A DNA stretch of 19,549 bases, taken from the NCBI GenBank assembly GCA_029571425.1, contig JAKPSR010000286.1, positions 1 through 19,549 on the forward strand, written 5' to 3'. The notes under the pieces were generated by a model, which worked only from the letters and a program-made list of their open reading frames with translations, was not told the DNA's origin and searched no databases. Position 1 is the stretch's first letter. The number at the start of each line of letters is the position of its first letter. The DNA is from Spirochaetota bacterium (GTDB lineage: Bacteria; Spirochaetota; Spirochaetia; Treponematales; Treponemataceae). This document shows, one piece after another, positions 1 to 5,504 of this stretch. The translations under genes and the position numbers were made by a program.

Positions 1-65
1 GCGGCGAAGGCCGCGACGAGGATCGCGGCGCAAAGTGCGGCGCGGCGCCATGCGAGGGCTATCAT
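1..65 (-). CDS. Exported protein, 5' end only (probable TPM-domain/YgcG-type protein)
   Basis: Only the first 21 codons are inside the window; the gene runs off the left edge. The ATG (complement of 63-65) overlaps the stop of the upstream TPM gene as ATGA, so the two are translationally coupled. The visible residues MIALAWRRAALCAAILVAAFA have the shape of a signal peptide: two arginines, then a hydrophobic stretch rich in Ala, Leu and Val. LemA genes are commonly followed by two TPM-domain genes, one of them secreted or membrane-anchored (YgcG type), and the position fits that. The identification is from context only; no domain residues are visible. Confidence 0.6.
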   Translation of the reverse strand, partial: MIALAWRRAALCAAILVAAFA

Positions 66-760
66 GAATTGGCCTCCAGGATCGCGAGGGCGTTCGAAAG
101 CTCGTTCGGGTTGTCGCGGCTTGCCGGGAACCGGGCGGCGAGAAGGTCGCCCGCGCGTAAGACCGCGTCGCGCAGGGCCTCGGCGGCCTTGCCTTTCTTG
201 ATCCCGGCGGCGACTAAGCCCGCAAGGGCGTCCCATTCCGATTGGGGAACCTCCGCCGCGACCGAGCGATCGGCGACGACGTGGACCTCGCGCTCAAGGT
301 AGGAAACGAAGAGCAGTATCCCCGTCCCGTTCCTCGTCGCGTAGACCCCGCTTTCGACGAAATGCCTCAGGGCGCGGTCTCGCACCGCGCGGCTTCTCGC
401 CCGCCTCGGCACGATCAACCGGTCGATCGCCGGGACGTTCGCGAGGAGGAAGGCGAGGGCGGTGACGGCGAATCCGACGAGGCCGTGAACGAGGGCCGGG
501 ACCCAGGGCTCCACGTGCCAGAATGCCCGGTCAAGCAGGGCGAGCACCTGATCCCGCGCGAGCAGGGCGGCCGCCGACGCGGCGAGCCCGAGCATGACGG
601 AGGCGAAGAGCTCGTGGAATGAGTAGTCGTCGCTCCGCGGTATCGCGGCGACGGCGATCTCCCCGTCGGTGCGCCGCTCCGCCTCGCGCACCGCGCGCTC
701 GATGCCGTCGAGGTCGGCGCCCGTGAGGCGGAGCCTCCGCATGAGGGAGGCCGCGGTCAT
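62..760 (-). CDS. TPM-domain membrane protein (second gene of LemA operon)
   Basis: A 232-residue protein beginning at an ATG that overlaps the lemA stop (ATGA, 757-760). The N-terminus holds the TPM-like opening ERRTDGEIAVAAIPRSDDYS (residues 28-47). Two hydrophobic segments follow at about 52-68 and 90-112, then a soluble region (about 120-232) containing GTGILLFVSYLEREVHVVADR, which continues the TPM fold (betas before and after the Tyr-Leu-Glu-Arg turn). A TPM domain split by two membrane helices is a known arrangement for the short TPM protein that accompanies LemA. The family's biochemical role is poorly defined; some members have been reported as phosphatases or as factors in photosystem II or membrane maintenance. 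A catalytic role here is not shown by the sequence. It is probably a membrane-bound partner of LemA and of the downstream exported protein. Confidence 0.8.
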   Translation of the reverse strand: MTAASLMRRLRLTGADLDGIERAVREAERRTDGEIAVAAIPRSDDYSFHELFASVMLGLAASAAALLARDQVLALLDRAFWHVEPWVPALVHGLVGFAVTALAFLLANVPAIDRLIVPRRARSRAVRDRALRHFVESGVYATRNGTGILLFVSYLEREVHVVADRSVAAEVPQSEWDALAGLVAAGIKKGKAAEALRDAVLRAGDLLAARFPASRDNPNELSNALAILEANS

Positions 761-1368
761 TCGAACGATACCTCGGGAGCGCGCTCGGCGCCTTCCGCCG
801 CGGTGAAGTAGGCGCGCTCGCGGAAGCCGCCCATGTTCGCCACGATCGCGCGCGGGAACTGCTTGATGAACTTGTTGTAGGCGGTGACGATCTCGTTATA
901 GCGCTGGCGCTCGACGGTGATCCGGTTTTCCGTCCCCTCGAGCTGGTCCTGCAGCGCGAGGAAGTTTTGGTTCGCCTTGAGGTCGGGGTAGTTCTCGGTC
1001 ACCACGAGCAGTCGCTGCAGCGCGCCGCTCAGGTCGTTCTGCGCCTTTTGGAAGCGGGCGAACGCCTCCGGGTCGGTCAGCACCTCGTCGGAGACGTTCA
1101 TGACGCCGCCTGCCCTCGCGCGGGCCTCGGTCACCTGGGTGAGCACCTCGGACTCGTGCTTCGCGTAGCCCTTGACGGTCGCGACGAGGTTCGGGATGAG
1201 GTCGAGGCGGCGCTGGTAGACGTTCTCGACCTGTCCCCATTGGCCCTTCGCGTCCTCCTGCAGGGAAACCATCGCGTTGTAGTTTCCGGCGAAGAAACGA
1301 TATACCGAGAAAACGATCACGCCGATCACGGCGAGCACGATTACGAGCGTCTTTAGTCCTTTACCCAT
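757..1368 (-). CDS. lemA: LemA family membrane-anchored protein
   Basis: A 203-residue LemA protein. After a short N-terminus MGKGLK comes one membrane helix (about 7-26). The family signature follows: YNAMV, WGQVENVYQRRLDLIPNLV, then TVKGYAKHE. Near the C-terminus are LEGTENRITVERQRYNE and FPRAIVAN..GF, and the protein ends on the usual PEVSFE-type tail, so it is full length. The ATG at 1368 is preferred over an in-frame start at 1431: it has a GGAGG nine bases upstream and places the membrane helix directly at the N-terminus, as in the family. LemA proteins are helical-bundle proteins with the N-terminus anchored in the membrane; their role is not settled. It heads an operon with two TPM genes, coupled by a 4-base overlap, and diverges from the chemotaxis-like gene. 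Confidence 0.93.
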   Translation of the reverse strand: MGKGLKTLVIVLAVIGVIVFSVYRFFAGNYNAMVSLQEDAKGQWGQVENVYQRRLDLIPNLVATVKGYAKHESEVLTQVTEARARAGGVMNVSDEVLTDPEAFARFQKAQNDLSGALQRLLVVTENYPDLKANQNFLALQDQLEGTENRITVERQRYNEIVTAYNKFIKQFPRAIVANMGGFRERAYFTAAEGAERAPEVSFE

Positions 1369-1402
1369 ACTGGCGAACCTCCGGTGGAAAGCGTATATGA
1401 GT

Positions 1403-1431
1403 ACAGTACCCAGAAAGGACCACGCGGTCAA
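1403..1431 (-). promoter_or_regulatory. Candidate sigma-70-type promoter for the lemA operon
   Basis: On the minus strand there is a -35 TTGACC (complement of 1426-1431, five of six consensus bases), a 17-base spacer and a -10 TACTGT (complement of 1403-1408, with TA and final T retained). Transcription would start near 1396, leaving a leader of about 28 bases that contains the GGAGG of lemA. The -10 is weak, so this is a prediction. Confidence 0.45.
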
Positions 1432-1436
1432 TCCGA

Positions 1437-1467
1437 TTCACCCGTCCCTTTACATTTCACCCGTCCC
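1437..1467 (+). repeat. 12-base direct repeat bracketing a -35 box (possible operator)
   Basis: TTCACCCGTCCC occurs exactly at 1437-1448 and again at 1456-1467, 19 bases apart start to start, just under two helical turns. The first copy lies immediately upstream of the -35 hexamer of the chemotaxis-like gene (1449-1454) and the second lies inside the promoter spacer. Two tandem copies on the same helical face around a -35 box fit a transcription-factor binding site. A chance tandem duplication is the alternative. Confidence 0.5.
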
Positions 1468-1477
1468 CAATTATAGT
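1449..1477 (+). promoter_or_regulatory. Strong sigma-70-type promoter of the chemotaxis-like gene
   Basis: -35 TTTACA (1449-1454) and -10 TATAGT (1472-1477) each match consensus at five of six positions, with an ideal 17-base spacer (1455-1471). The expected start, seven bases past the -10, is 1484, the A of the chosen ATG. The message would therefore be leaderless. Confidence 0.65.
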
Positions 1478-1483
1478 TTAGGG

Positions 1484-3214
1484 ATGAACTTCGCCGAGAT
1501 CGAGTCGGGCGTTCGACGCGCGAGCGACGCGACCGAGCATATATACGTCGAGTTGGGCCAGCTATTCCCCGCCCTCCTGTCCTTTGAGCGCGACGTGGGC
1601 GGGAATCCGGTAGACACGCTCACTGCCCTGATTGCCGACCTTCGCGAGGGCTTCGCCAGCGCCGACGCCGACGAGGCGGGTTCATTCGCCTCCTTTCAGC
1701 GCCGGAACGAGGGCCTCTTCCGCTCCCTAAGCGAGCGGATGGCCGGCCTTTCCGGGGTGAACGAGCGCGTCGTCCAGATCCGCACCGATTCCGAGGAACT
1801 CGAGGTCATTTCGCTGAACGCGATGGTGATCTCGATTAAGTCTGGCGAGCGGGGACGCGCCTTCTCGTGCATCACCGAGCACCTCAAGGCCCTGTCGGCC
1901 CGCCTCATCAGGCTTACCGACGACCTCAAAGCCGGCGAGTCCCGCATCGTCGAGCGGAACGAGGGCCTGCGCGGCTCCTTCGGCGCCCTTACGGAGACCC
2001 AGCGGGGGATCGAGGCCCTGGGGCGCGACGACGAGACCATGCGGGTGCGCGGCGTCGTCGAGGAGGCCGGCTCCGCCCTCCTCGAGCTCGCGCGCGAGGC
2101 CGAGCGGGTCCGCGATCCGATCCGGTCCGCAATGGGCTCCCTTCAAATCCAGGACATCGTCCGCCAATCGATCGATCAGGTAGTGCTCGCCCTTGACGGG
2201 CTCGACGAGAGCGCGACGGGGGAGGAGTCCCACGCCCGCCTTGACCGGCTCTCGTTCAACGTCGAGATCCTCGCCCTCGTCGAGAAGATCCTTTCCGACG
2301 TCGACGCCCATCTCGCCGACTCGGTGCGCGGCTTCGCGCGCGACTGGGCCGAGGTGCGCGATCGCCTCGCCGCCGTCGAGGCGCTGCGGTCCCGCTTCGT
2401 CTCCCGCTTCCTTGACCCGAGGTCGAAAAGCCCGGATTCCCTCGCCGACATCCTCGAGCGCATGGTTTCCCGGTTCCGCGACTACGTCGACCGCATCGCC
2501 TCCTTCCAGCGCGGGCAGCGCGGGCTCGTCCGGGACAGCTCCGTCATCGTCTCCGAGGTAAAGCGGCTCAGGGACCTCTTCGACACGATTAAGCCCGTCA
2601 TCTCCCGGCTTCAGCACGTCCGCATCACCCAGCAGATCGAGGTCGCGAAGAACGACGCGATCGCCGCCGTGCGCGGCACGGTAGACCACATGAGCGAGCT
2701 CATCCTGCGCGCCGACGAGCGCGTGCAGTCGACGCGAAAAGAGCTTGACGCGTTCATCTCCGGCATCGAGGAGCTCATCGCGGACTTCGCCTCCGGCTCG
2801 GAGCGCGACCACGCGGACCTCGAGCGCGTCAGGGACGGGAAGCTTTCCTTCTTCAACCGCATGCGCGAGTGCCAGGAGGAGCTTTCCGGCGCGGTGCTCC
2901 GCCTGCAGGTCTATCCCGATTCCTTCCAGGCGATGTGCCGCCGCGTCGACGCGCTCGCCTCGGAGCTCTCGGGCGTCGAGGCGGCCGTCGCCTCGTTCCG
3001 CGACGAGGCTTCGCGGAAGCGGGTCGTTGAGGAGCAGGAGCGCGACCGCGCGCTCGCCGACCTGGGGATCGAGTCGTGGGCCATCCACGACGAGCGGTTC
3101 CGCTCGATGGTCGAGAAATTCACGATAACGGCGCATAAGGAGGAGGCTGGCAGGATAGCCGGCTTCGACGTGGAGGGCGCGGCGGCGGCTGGCGAGGTTA
3201 CCCTGTTCGTCTAG
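1484..3214 (+). CDS. Soluble methyl-accepting-chemotaxis-like coiled-coil protein
   Basis: A 576-residue, almost entirely helical protein with no signal peptide, no membrane helix and no HAMP or recognisable sensor domain. Residues about 110-127, ISLNAMVISIKSGERGRAF, align with the hairpin tip of chemoreceptors (consensus LALNAAIEAARAGExGRGF), followed by a helix like the EVRxLAxRS arm (HLKALSARL). Residues about 220-231, LQIQDIVRQSID, resemble the LQ(F)QDIxRQ motif seen in receptor-like and CheZ-linked proteins. A second, weaker hairpin-like stretch is at VISRLQHVRITQQIEVAKND. It probably takes part in chemotaxis arrays or a related CheA/CheW pathway in the cytoplasm. An in-frame ATG at 1397 would add 29 residues rich in Pro, but it lies upstream of the promoter at 1449-1477, so 1484 is favoured; there is no real ribosome site before it. 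The stop overlaps that of the convergent HD-GYP gene. Confidence 0.72.
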   Translation: MNFAEIESGVRRASDATEHIYVELGQLFPALLSFERDVGGNPVDTLTALIADLREGFASADADEAGSFASFQRRNEGLFRSLSERMAGLSGVNERVVQIRTDSEELEVISLNAMVISIKSGERGRAFSCITEHLKALSARLIRLTDDLKAGESRIVERNEGLRGSFGALTETQRGIEALGRDDETMRVRGVVEEAGSALLELAREAERVRDPIRSAMGSLQIQDIVRQSIDQVVLALDGLDESATGEESHARLDRLSFNVEILALVEKILSDVDAHLADSVRGFARDWAEVRDRLAAVEALRSRFVSRFLDPRSKSPDSLADILERMVSRFRDYVDRIASFQRGQRGLVRDSSVIVSEVKRLRDLFDTIKPVISRLQHVRITQQIEVAKNDAIAAVRGTVDHMSELILRADERVQSTRKELDAFISGIEELIADFASGSERDHADLERVRDGKLSFFNRMRECQEELSGAVLRLQVYPDSFQAMCRRVDALASELSGVEAAVASFRDEASRKRVVEEQERDRALADLGIESWAIHDERFRSMVEKFTITAHKEEAGRIAGFDVEGAAAAGEVTLFV

Positions 3215-4416
3215 GACTTAACGAGGACGGCGCCCTCCTCCTTGGTGAGGGGGCGCGCGATCGTGACGCCGTACTCGCTCGTCTCGACGAGCTTCGGCTT
3301 TCCGTCGGACTTTGCCTCGCCGAGGAGCTGCACCACCGGGTAGCGCGGGTTCTCGGGATTGACGTCGACGACCTGGCCGATCTTGTTGTTCGAGAGGAGC
3401 ACGTAGAGGCCGATCGGGTAGAGCGAAAGCGAGAACAAGAGGGCGCGGATCACGGTCTCGTCGTACTGCTTCCCCACGTTCTTCATGATGTCGATGATGC
3501 CCGAGTAGGCGTCGCGCGCCTCCTTGTAGGGCCTGGGCGCGGTGACCGCCTCGTACGAGCAGGCGACCGCGATGATCTTCGCGTAGATCGAGATCTTTTC
3601 CTTCGTGAGCTTGCGGGGATACCCGTCCCCGTTTTCCCGCTCGTGGTGCTCAAGCACGCCGAGGCAGATGTTGAGCGGGAACGAGAACTCCCTGAGTATG
3701 TTGTACGAGATCACGGGATGCGTGAAGATGGCGTTCTTCTCGACGGGGCTTAAGACCTTCGTGCCCATGTAGAGCTGCGGCGGGAGGCGTATCATCCCGA
3801 TCTCGTGCAGGATGCAGGACACCCCGAGCTCGATCAGCTTATGGAGCGGGAATTTGAGCTGGATCCCGATGACGAGGGCGTAGACCGTCGATCGCATCGA
3901 GTGGACGACGAGGTAGTTCTTGTCGCGGCTTTCCTGGGATGGCTGGACGCGGAGCGCGTGTTTCTTGTTGTCCCGCACGAATTCGCACAGGCCCTTAACA
4001 CGGTCGGATATCGCCTGGAGGTTAAGCTCCTTCCTCGTCGCGTATCGCGTGTATATCTCCGCTATAAATGATTGGTATTCGTTATACGTCCGCTCGGCGG
4101 CGGCGAATACGGCCTCGTCGGACGCGTCGCTCGGGACCTGCTCGGCCTCGCGCTCGCGGGCGGGGGGCGCTTCCTTCGCCTCGGCGACCTGCTCGTCCTC
4201 GAGGGACCCGGCGAAGGACACCGGCTCGGAAACCTCGCTCTTCTCGGTGGGTCGCCCCTCGGAATATGCCTTATAGAATTCCCAATCGGTCAGGGCCTTC
4301 TTAAGGCCGGCCGCGACCGGTACTCCGGGGGTGAGGAGGAGGAACTTCTTGTCAAGCAGCAGATCCTGCGTGAAGTAATTGTCGATTGGCAGTTCCGGCA
4401 CGCTAAAGGTATTCAC
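3211..4416 (-). CDS. HD-GYP domain signalling protein with altered metal ligands
   Basis: A 401-residue protein starting at GTG (4414-4416), with AGGGGA nine bases upstream. Residues 1-54 resemble the DUF3391-type N-terminal domain of HD-GYP proteins. Residues 55-105 are a charged linker rich in Glu, Ala and Pro. The HD-GYP core spans about 165-330: H172 (VVHSMRS), HEIGMIRLP (204-212), THP (H233), EHHER (256-260), GDGYP (263-267) and RPYK (295-298). HD-GYP proteins hydrolyse cyclic di-GMP using a two- or three-metal site. Here the HD aspartate is Glu (E205), and the VADxYDA motif reads VACSYEA, so its first Asp is Cys286 and its second is Glu289. Activity is therefore in doubt. The C-terminal YPIGLYVLLSNNKIGQVVDVNPENP module is typical of the family. 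It is cytoplasmic and lies tail to tail with the chemotaxis-like gene, which suggests a link between motility control and cyclic di-GMP. Confidence 0.85.
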   Translation of the reverse strand: MNTFSVPELPIDNYFTQDLLLDKKFLLLTPGVPVAAGLKKALTDWEFYKAYSEGRPTEKSEVSEPVSFAGSLEDEQVAEAKEAPPAREREAEQVPSDASDEAVFAAAERTYNEYQSFIAEIYTRYATRKELNLQAISDRVKGLCEFVRDNKKHALRVQPSQESRDKNYLVVHSMRSTVYALVIGIQLKFPLHKLIELGVSCILHEIGMIRLPPQLYMGTKVLSPVEKNAIFTHPVISYNILREFSFPLNICLGVLEHHERENGDGYPRKLTKEKISIYAKIIAVACSYEAVTAPRPYKEARDAYSGIIDIMKNVGKQYDETVIRALLFSLSLYPIGLYVLLSNNKIGQVVDVNPENPRYPVVQLLGEAKSDGKPKLVETSEYGVTIARPLTKEEGAVLVKS

Positions 4417-4468
4417 TTACTCTCGTCCCCTGTAGTACACTGCCGACATCGCTTAAGGAGCGCGGTCG
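4417..4468. promoter_or_regulatory. 52-base divergent spacer between HD-GYP gene and 2-TM protein gene
   Basis: This gap must hold the 5' signals of both flanking genes. The plus-strand gene has AAGGAG at about 4455-4460, eight bases before its ATG. The minus-strand gene has AGGGGA before its GTG. No convincing -35/-10 pair was found; a near-palindromic GTAGTACAC (4433-4441) lies between the two ribosome sites and could belong to a -10 on either strand. Confidence 0.35.
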
Positions 4469-5275
4469 ATGAAATTCAAGTTCTTGGTCGTTACTTTTAA
4501 TATCGTACTAATTGTATCCTTTCTTATAGTTTTTTTCACCCCTTTTTTCGCCCTTGACGCGGGCTTCATGGCCGAGTTCTGGCTTCGCAACTGGTACCTC
4601 GCCGCCGTGTTCTTGCTGTTGATCGCCGGGGTGAACCTCCTATTCGTCCTAAATGGGCGAACCCTCGTCCTGCTTGAGCGCGAGGACTGGCCGGCGCTCG
4701 CCGCCCACCTGGAGCGGCAGGTCTTCGACCGCGGTCGCCTTACGCGGCGGACGGTGCGCCTGCTTTGCGACGCCCTGATCCTGCTCGCCGACTTTCAGTC
4801 GATCGCTCGCCTGGAGGCCCTGCTGGCGGCTAAGCGGCCCCGGCTTCTTGATTCCCTTGGGCCCCACTTCGCGGCGGCCCGTCTCCTTGCCGGCGACTAC
4901 CCCGGGCTTGAGACCTTCGCCGCGCAGGATCGCTTTCGGTCCGGGCCAGACGCCGACTGGATGGGCTTCTTCCTCGGTTTTGCCCGGCAAATGGGGAAGA
5001 AGGACGCCGTCGACGCCCTGGTCTCCCTCTCCCGTACGGCTCGCGACCCGATCGTCGTCGCCCTTGCCGGGTATCTCGCGGGAGGGGCCGTCGCGCGGGG
5101 AAATCCCGCTCGGGCCGAGGAAGCCCGGTCCGCGGCGGCCGAGGCCCGCGATCGGGTTCGCGCCCGGTTCTCGCGAGCGCGGTGGGATAGGGCGGTCGAT
5201 GAGGCGCGATCCCAGATGTACGTCGTGATGGTGGGGAAATTGCTCGACGAGGCGGGTGCCTGGCTTTTCTCCTAG
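4469..5275 (+). CDS. Two-helix membrane protein with helical cytoplasmic domain, unknown function
   Basis: I do not recognise this 268-residue protein. Two membrane helices are clear, at about 5-29 and 43-62, separated by a short loop with DAGFMAEFWLRNW. The rest (about 63-268) is charged, rich in Ala, Leu and Arg, and looks like a stack of amphipathic helices, as in TPR-like repeats: LEREDWPALAAHLERQV, LADFQSIARLEALLAAK and GNPARAEEARSAAAEARDRV are helix-turn-helix-like units. The start is well supported by AAGGAG eight bases upstream. It stands alone between a divergent gene and a strong terminator, so it is probably a single-gene transcript. A scaffolding or protein-interaction role at the inner membrane is possible but is only a guess from shape. 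Confidence 0.78.
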   Translation: MKFKFLVVTFNIVLIVSFLIVFFTPFFALDAGFMAEFWLRNWYLAAVFLLLIAGVNLLFVLNGRTLVLLEREDWPALAAHLERQVFDRGRLTRRTVRLLCDALILLADFQSIARLEALLAAKRPRLLDSLGPHFAAARLLAGDYPGLETFAAQDRFRSGPDADWMGFFLGFARQMGKKDAVDALVSLSRTARDPIVVALAGYLAGGAVARGNPARAEEARSAAAEARDRVRARFSRARWDRAVDEARSQMYVVMVGKLLDEAGAWLFS

Positions 5276-5296
5276 CCGTTTTTCAGTTCGTCGCGC

Positions 5297-5342
5297 AAAA
5301 AAAGAGGCTGTCCGAAGGTTTTCGGACAGCCTCGCGTTTTTT
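5297..5342. terminator. Bidirectional intrinsic terminator
   Basis: A perfect 13-base-pair stem, GAGGCTGTCCGAA (5304-5316) with TTCGGACAGCCTC (5321-5333), closes a GGTT loop. It is preceded by A7 (5297-5303) and followed by GCG and T6 (5337-5342), so a U-tract follows the hairpin on either strand. On the plus strand it ends the 4469-5275 gene 21 bases after its stop; on the minus strand it can end the lepB-PBP-DUF115 operon. Confidence 0.93.
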
Positions 5343-5504
5343 CGGCTTGCGGCTCCTCTGGAAAGGGGCGCAAGGCCGGGAAGGGTATCGGGACTAACCC
5401 GACCCTACCCGATGCAGGGCACGAACGGCGACTGGACGTCAATCTCTTTCGCCGTTCCATATGTACAGCCTACATACAGAGTATCGGCCGGTATCGCCGG
5501 ATCT
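5343..5504. other. Noncoding spacer with several predicted hairpins
   Basis: This 162-base stretch lies between the terminator and the end of the DUF115 gene, with no credible gene. It contains inverted repeats: TCGGG/CCCGA (5388-5392, 5398-5402), extended by AGGG/CCCT across a TA bulge; AACGGCGA/TCGCCGTT (5424-5431, 5449-5456), an 8-base-pair perfect stem with a 17-base loop; and CCGG/CCGG around 5488-5500. None has the T-run of a terminator. It may be a structured 3' end or a small RNA, or simply GC-rich noise. Confidence 0.3.

Noticed and set aside
1369..1431. Upstream extension of LemA
   Set aside because: The ATG at 1368 has a GGAGG and the family-typical anchor immediately after it; the extension would overlap the predicted promoter of its own operon.
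1437..1467. CRISPR-like repeat
   Set aside because: Only two 12-base copies with a 7-base gap; no array and no cas gene.
1397..1483. 29-residue N-terminal extension of the chemotaxis-like protein
   Set aside because: It would span the promoter and the direct repeats and is Pro-rich unlike the coiled-coil body; kept only as an alternative start.
1727..3136. Long open frame (469 codons) antisense to the chemotaxis-like gene
   Set aside because: It is a shadow of strongly G/C-biased third positions; it lacks a ribosome site, and its residues are a biased Asp/Glu/Arg/Val mix with no motif.
5276..5504. tRNA or other known RNA gene in the largest plus-strand spacer
   Set aside because: No cloverleaf, GTTCRANNC box or CCA-end pattern could be traced; the hairpins do not match a known RNA family.
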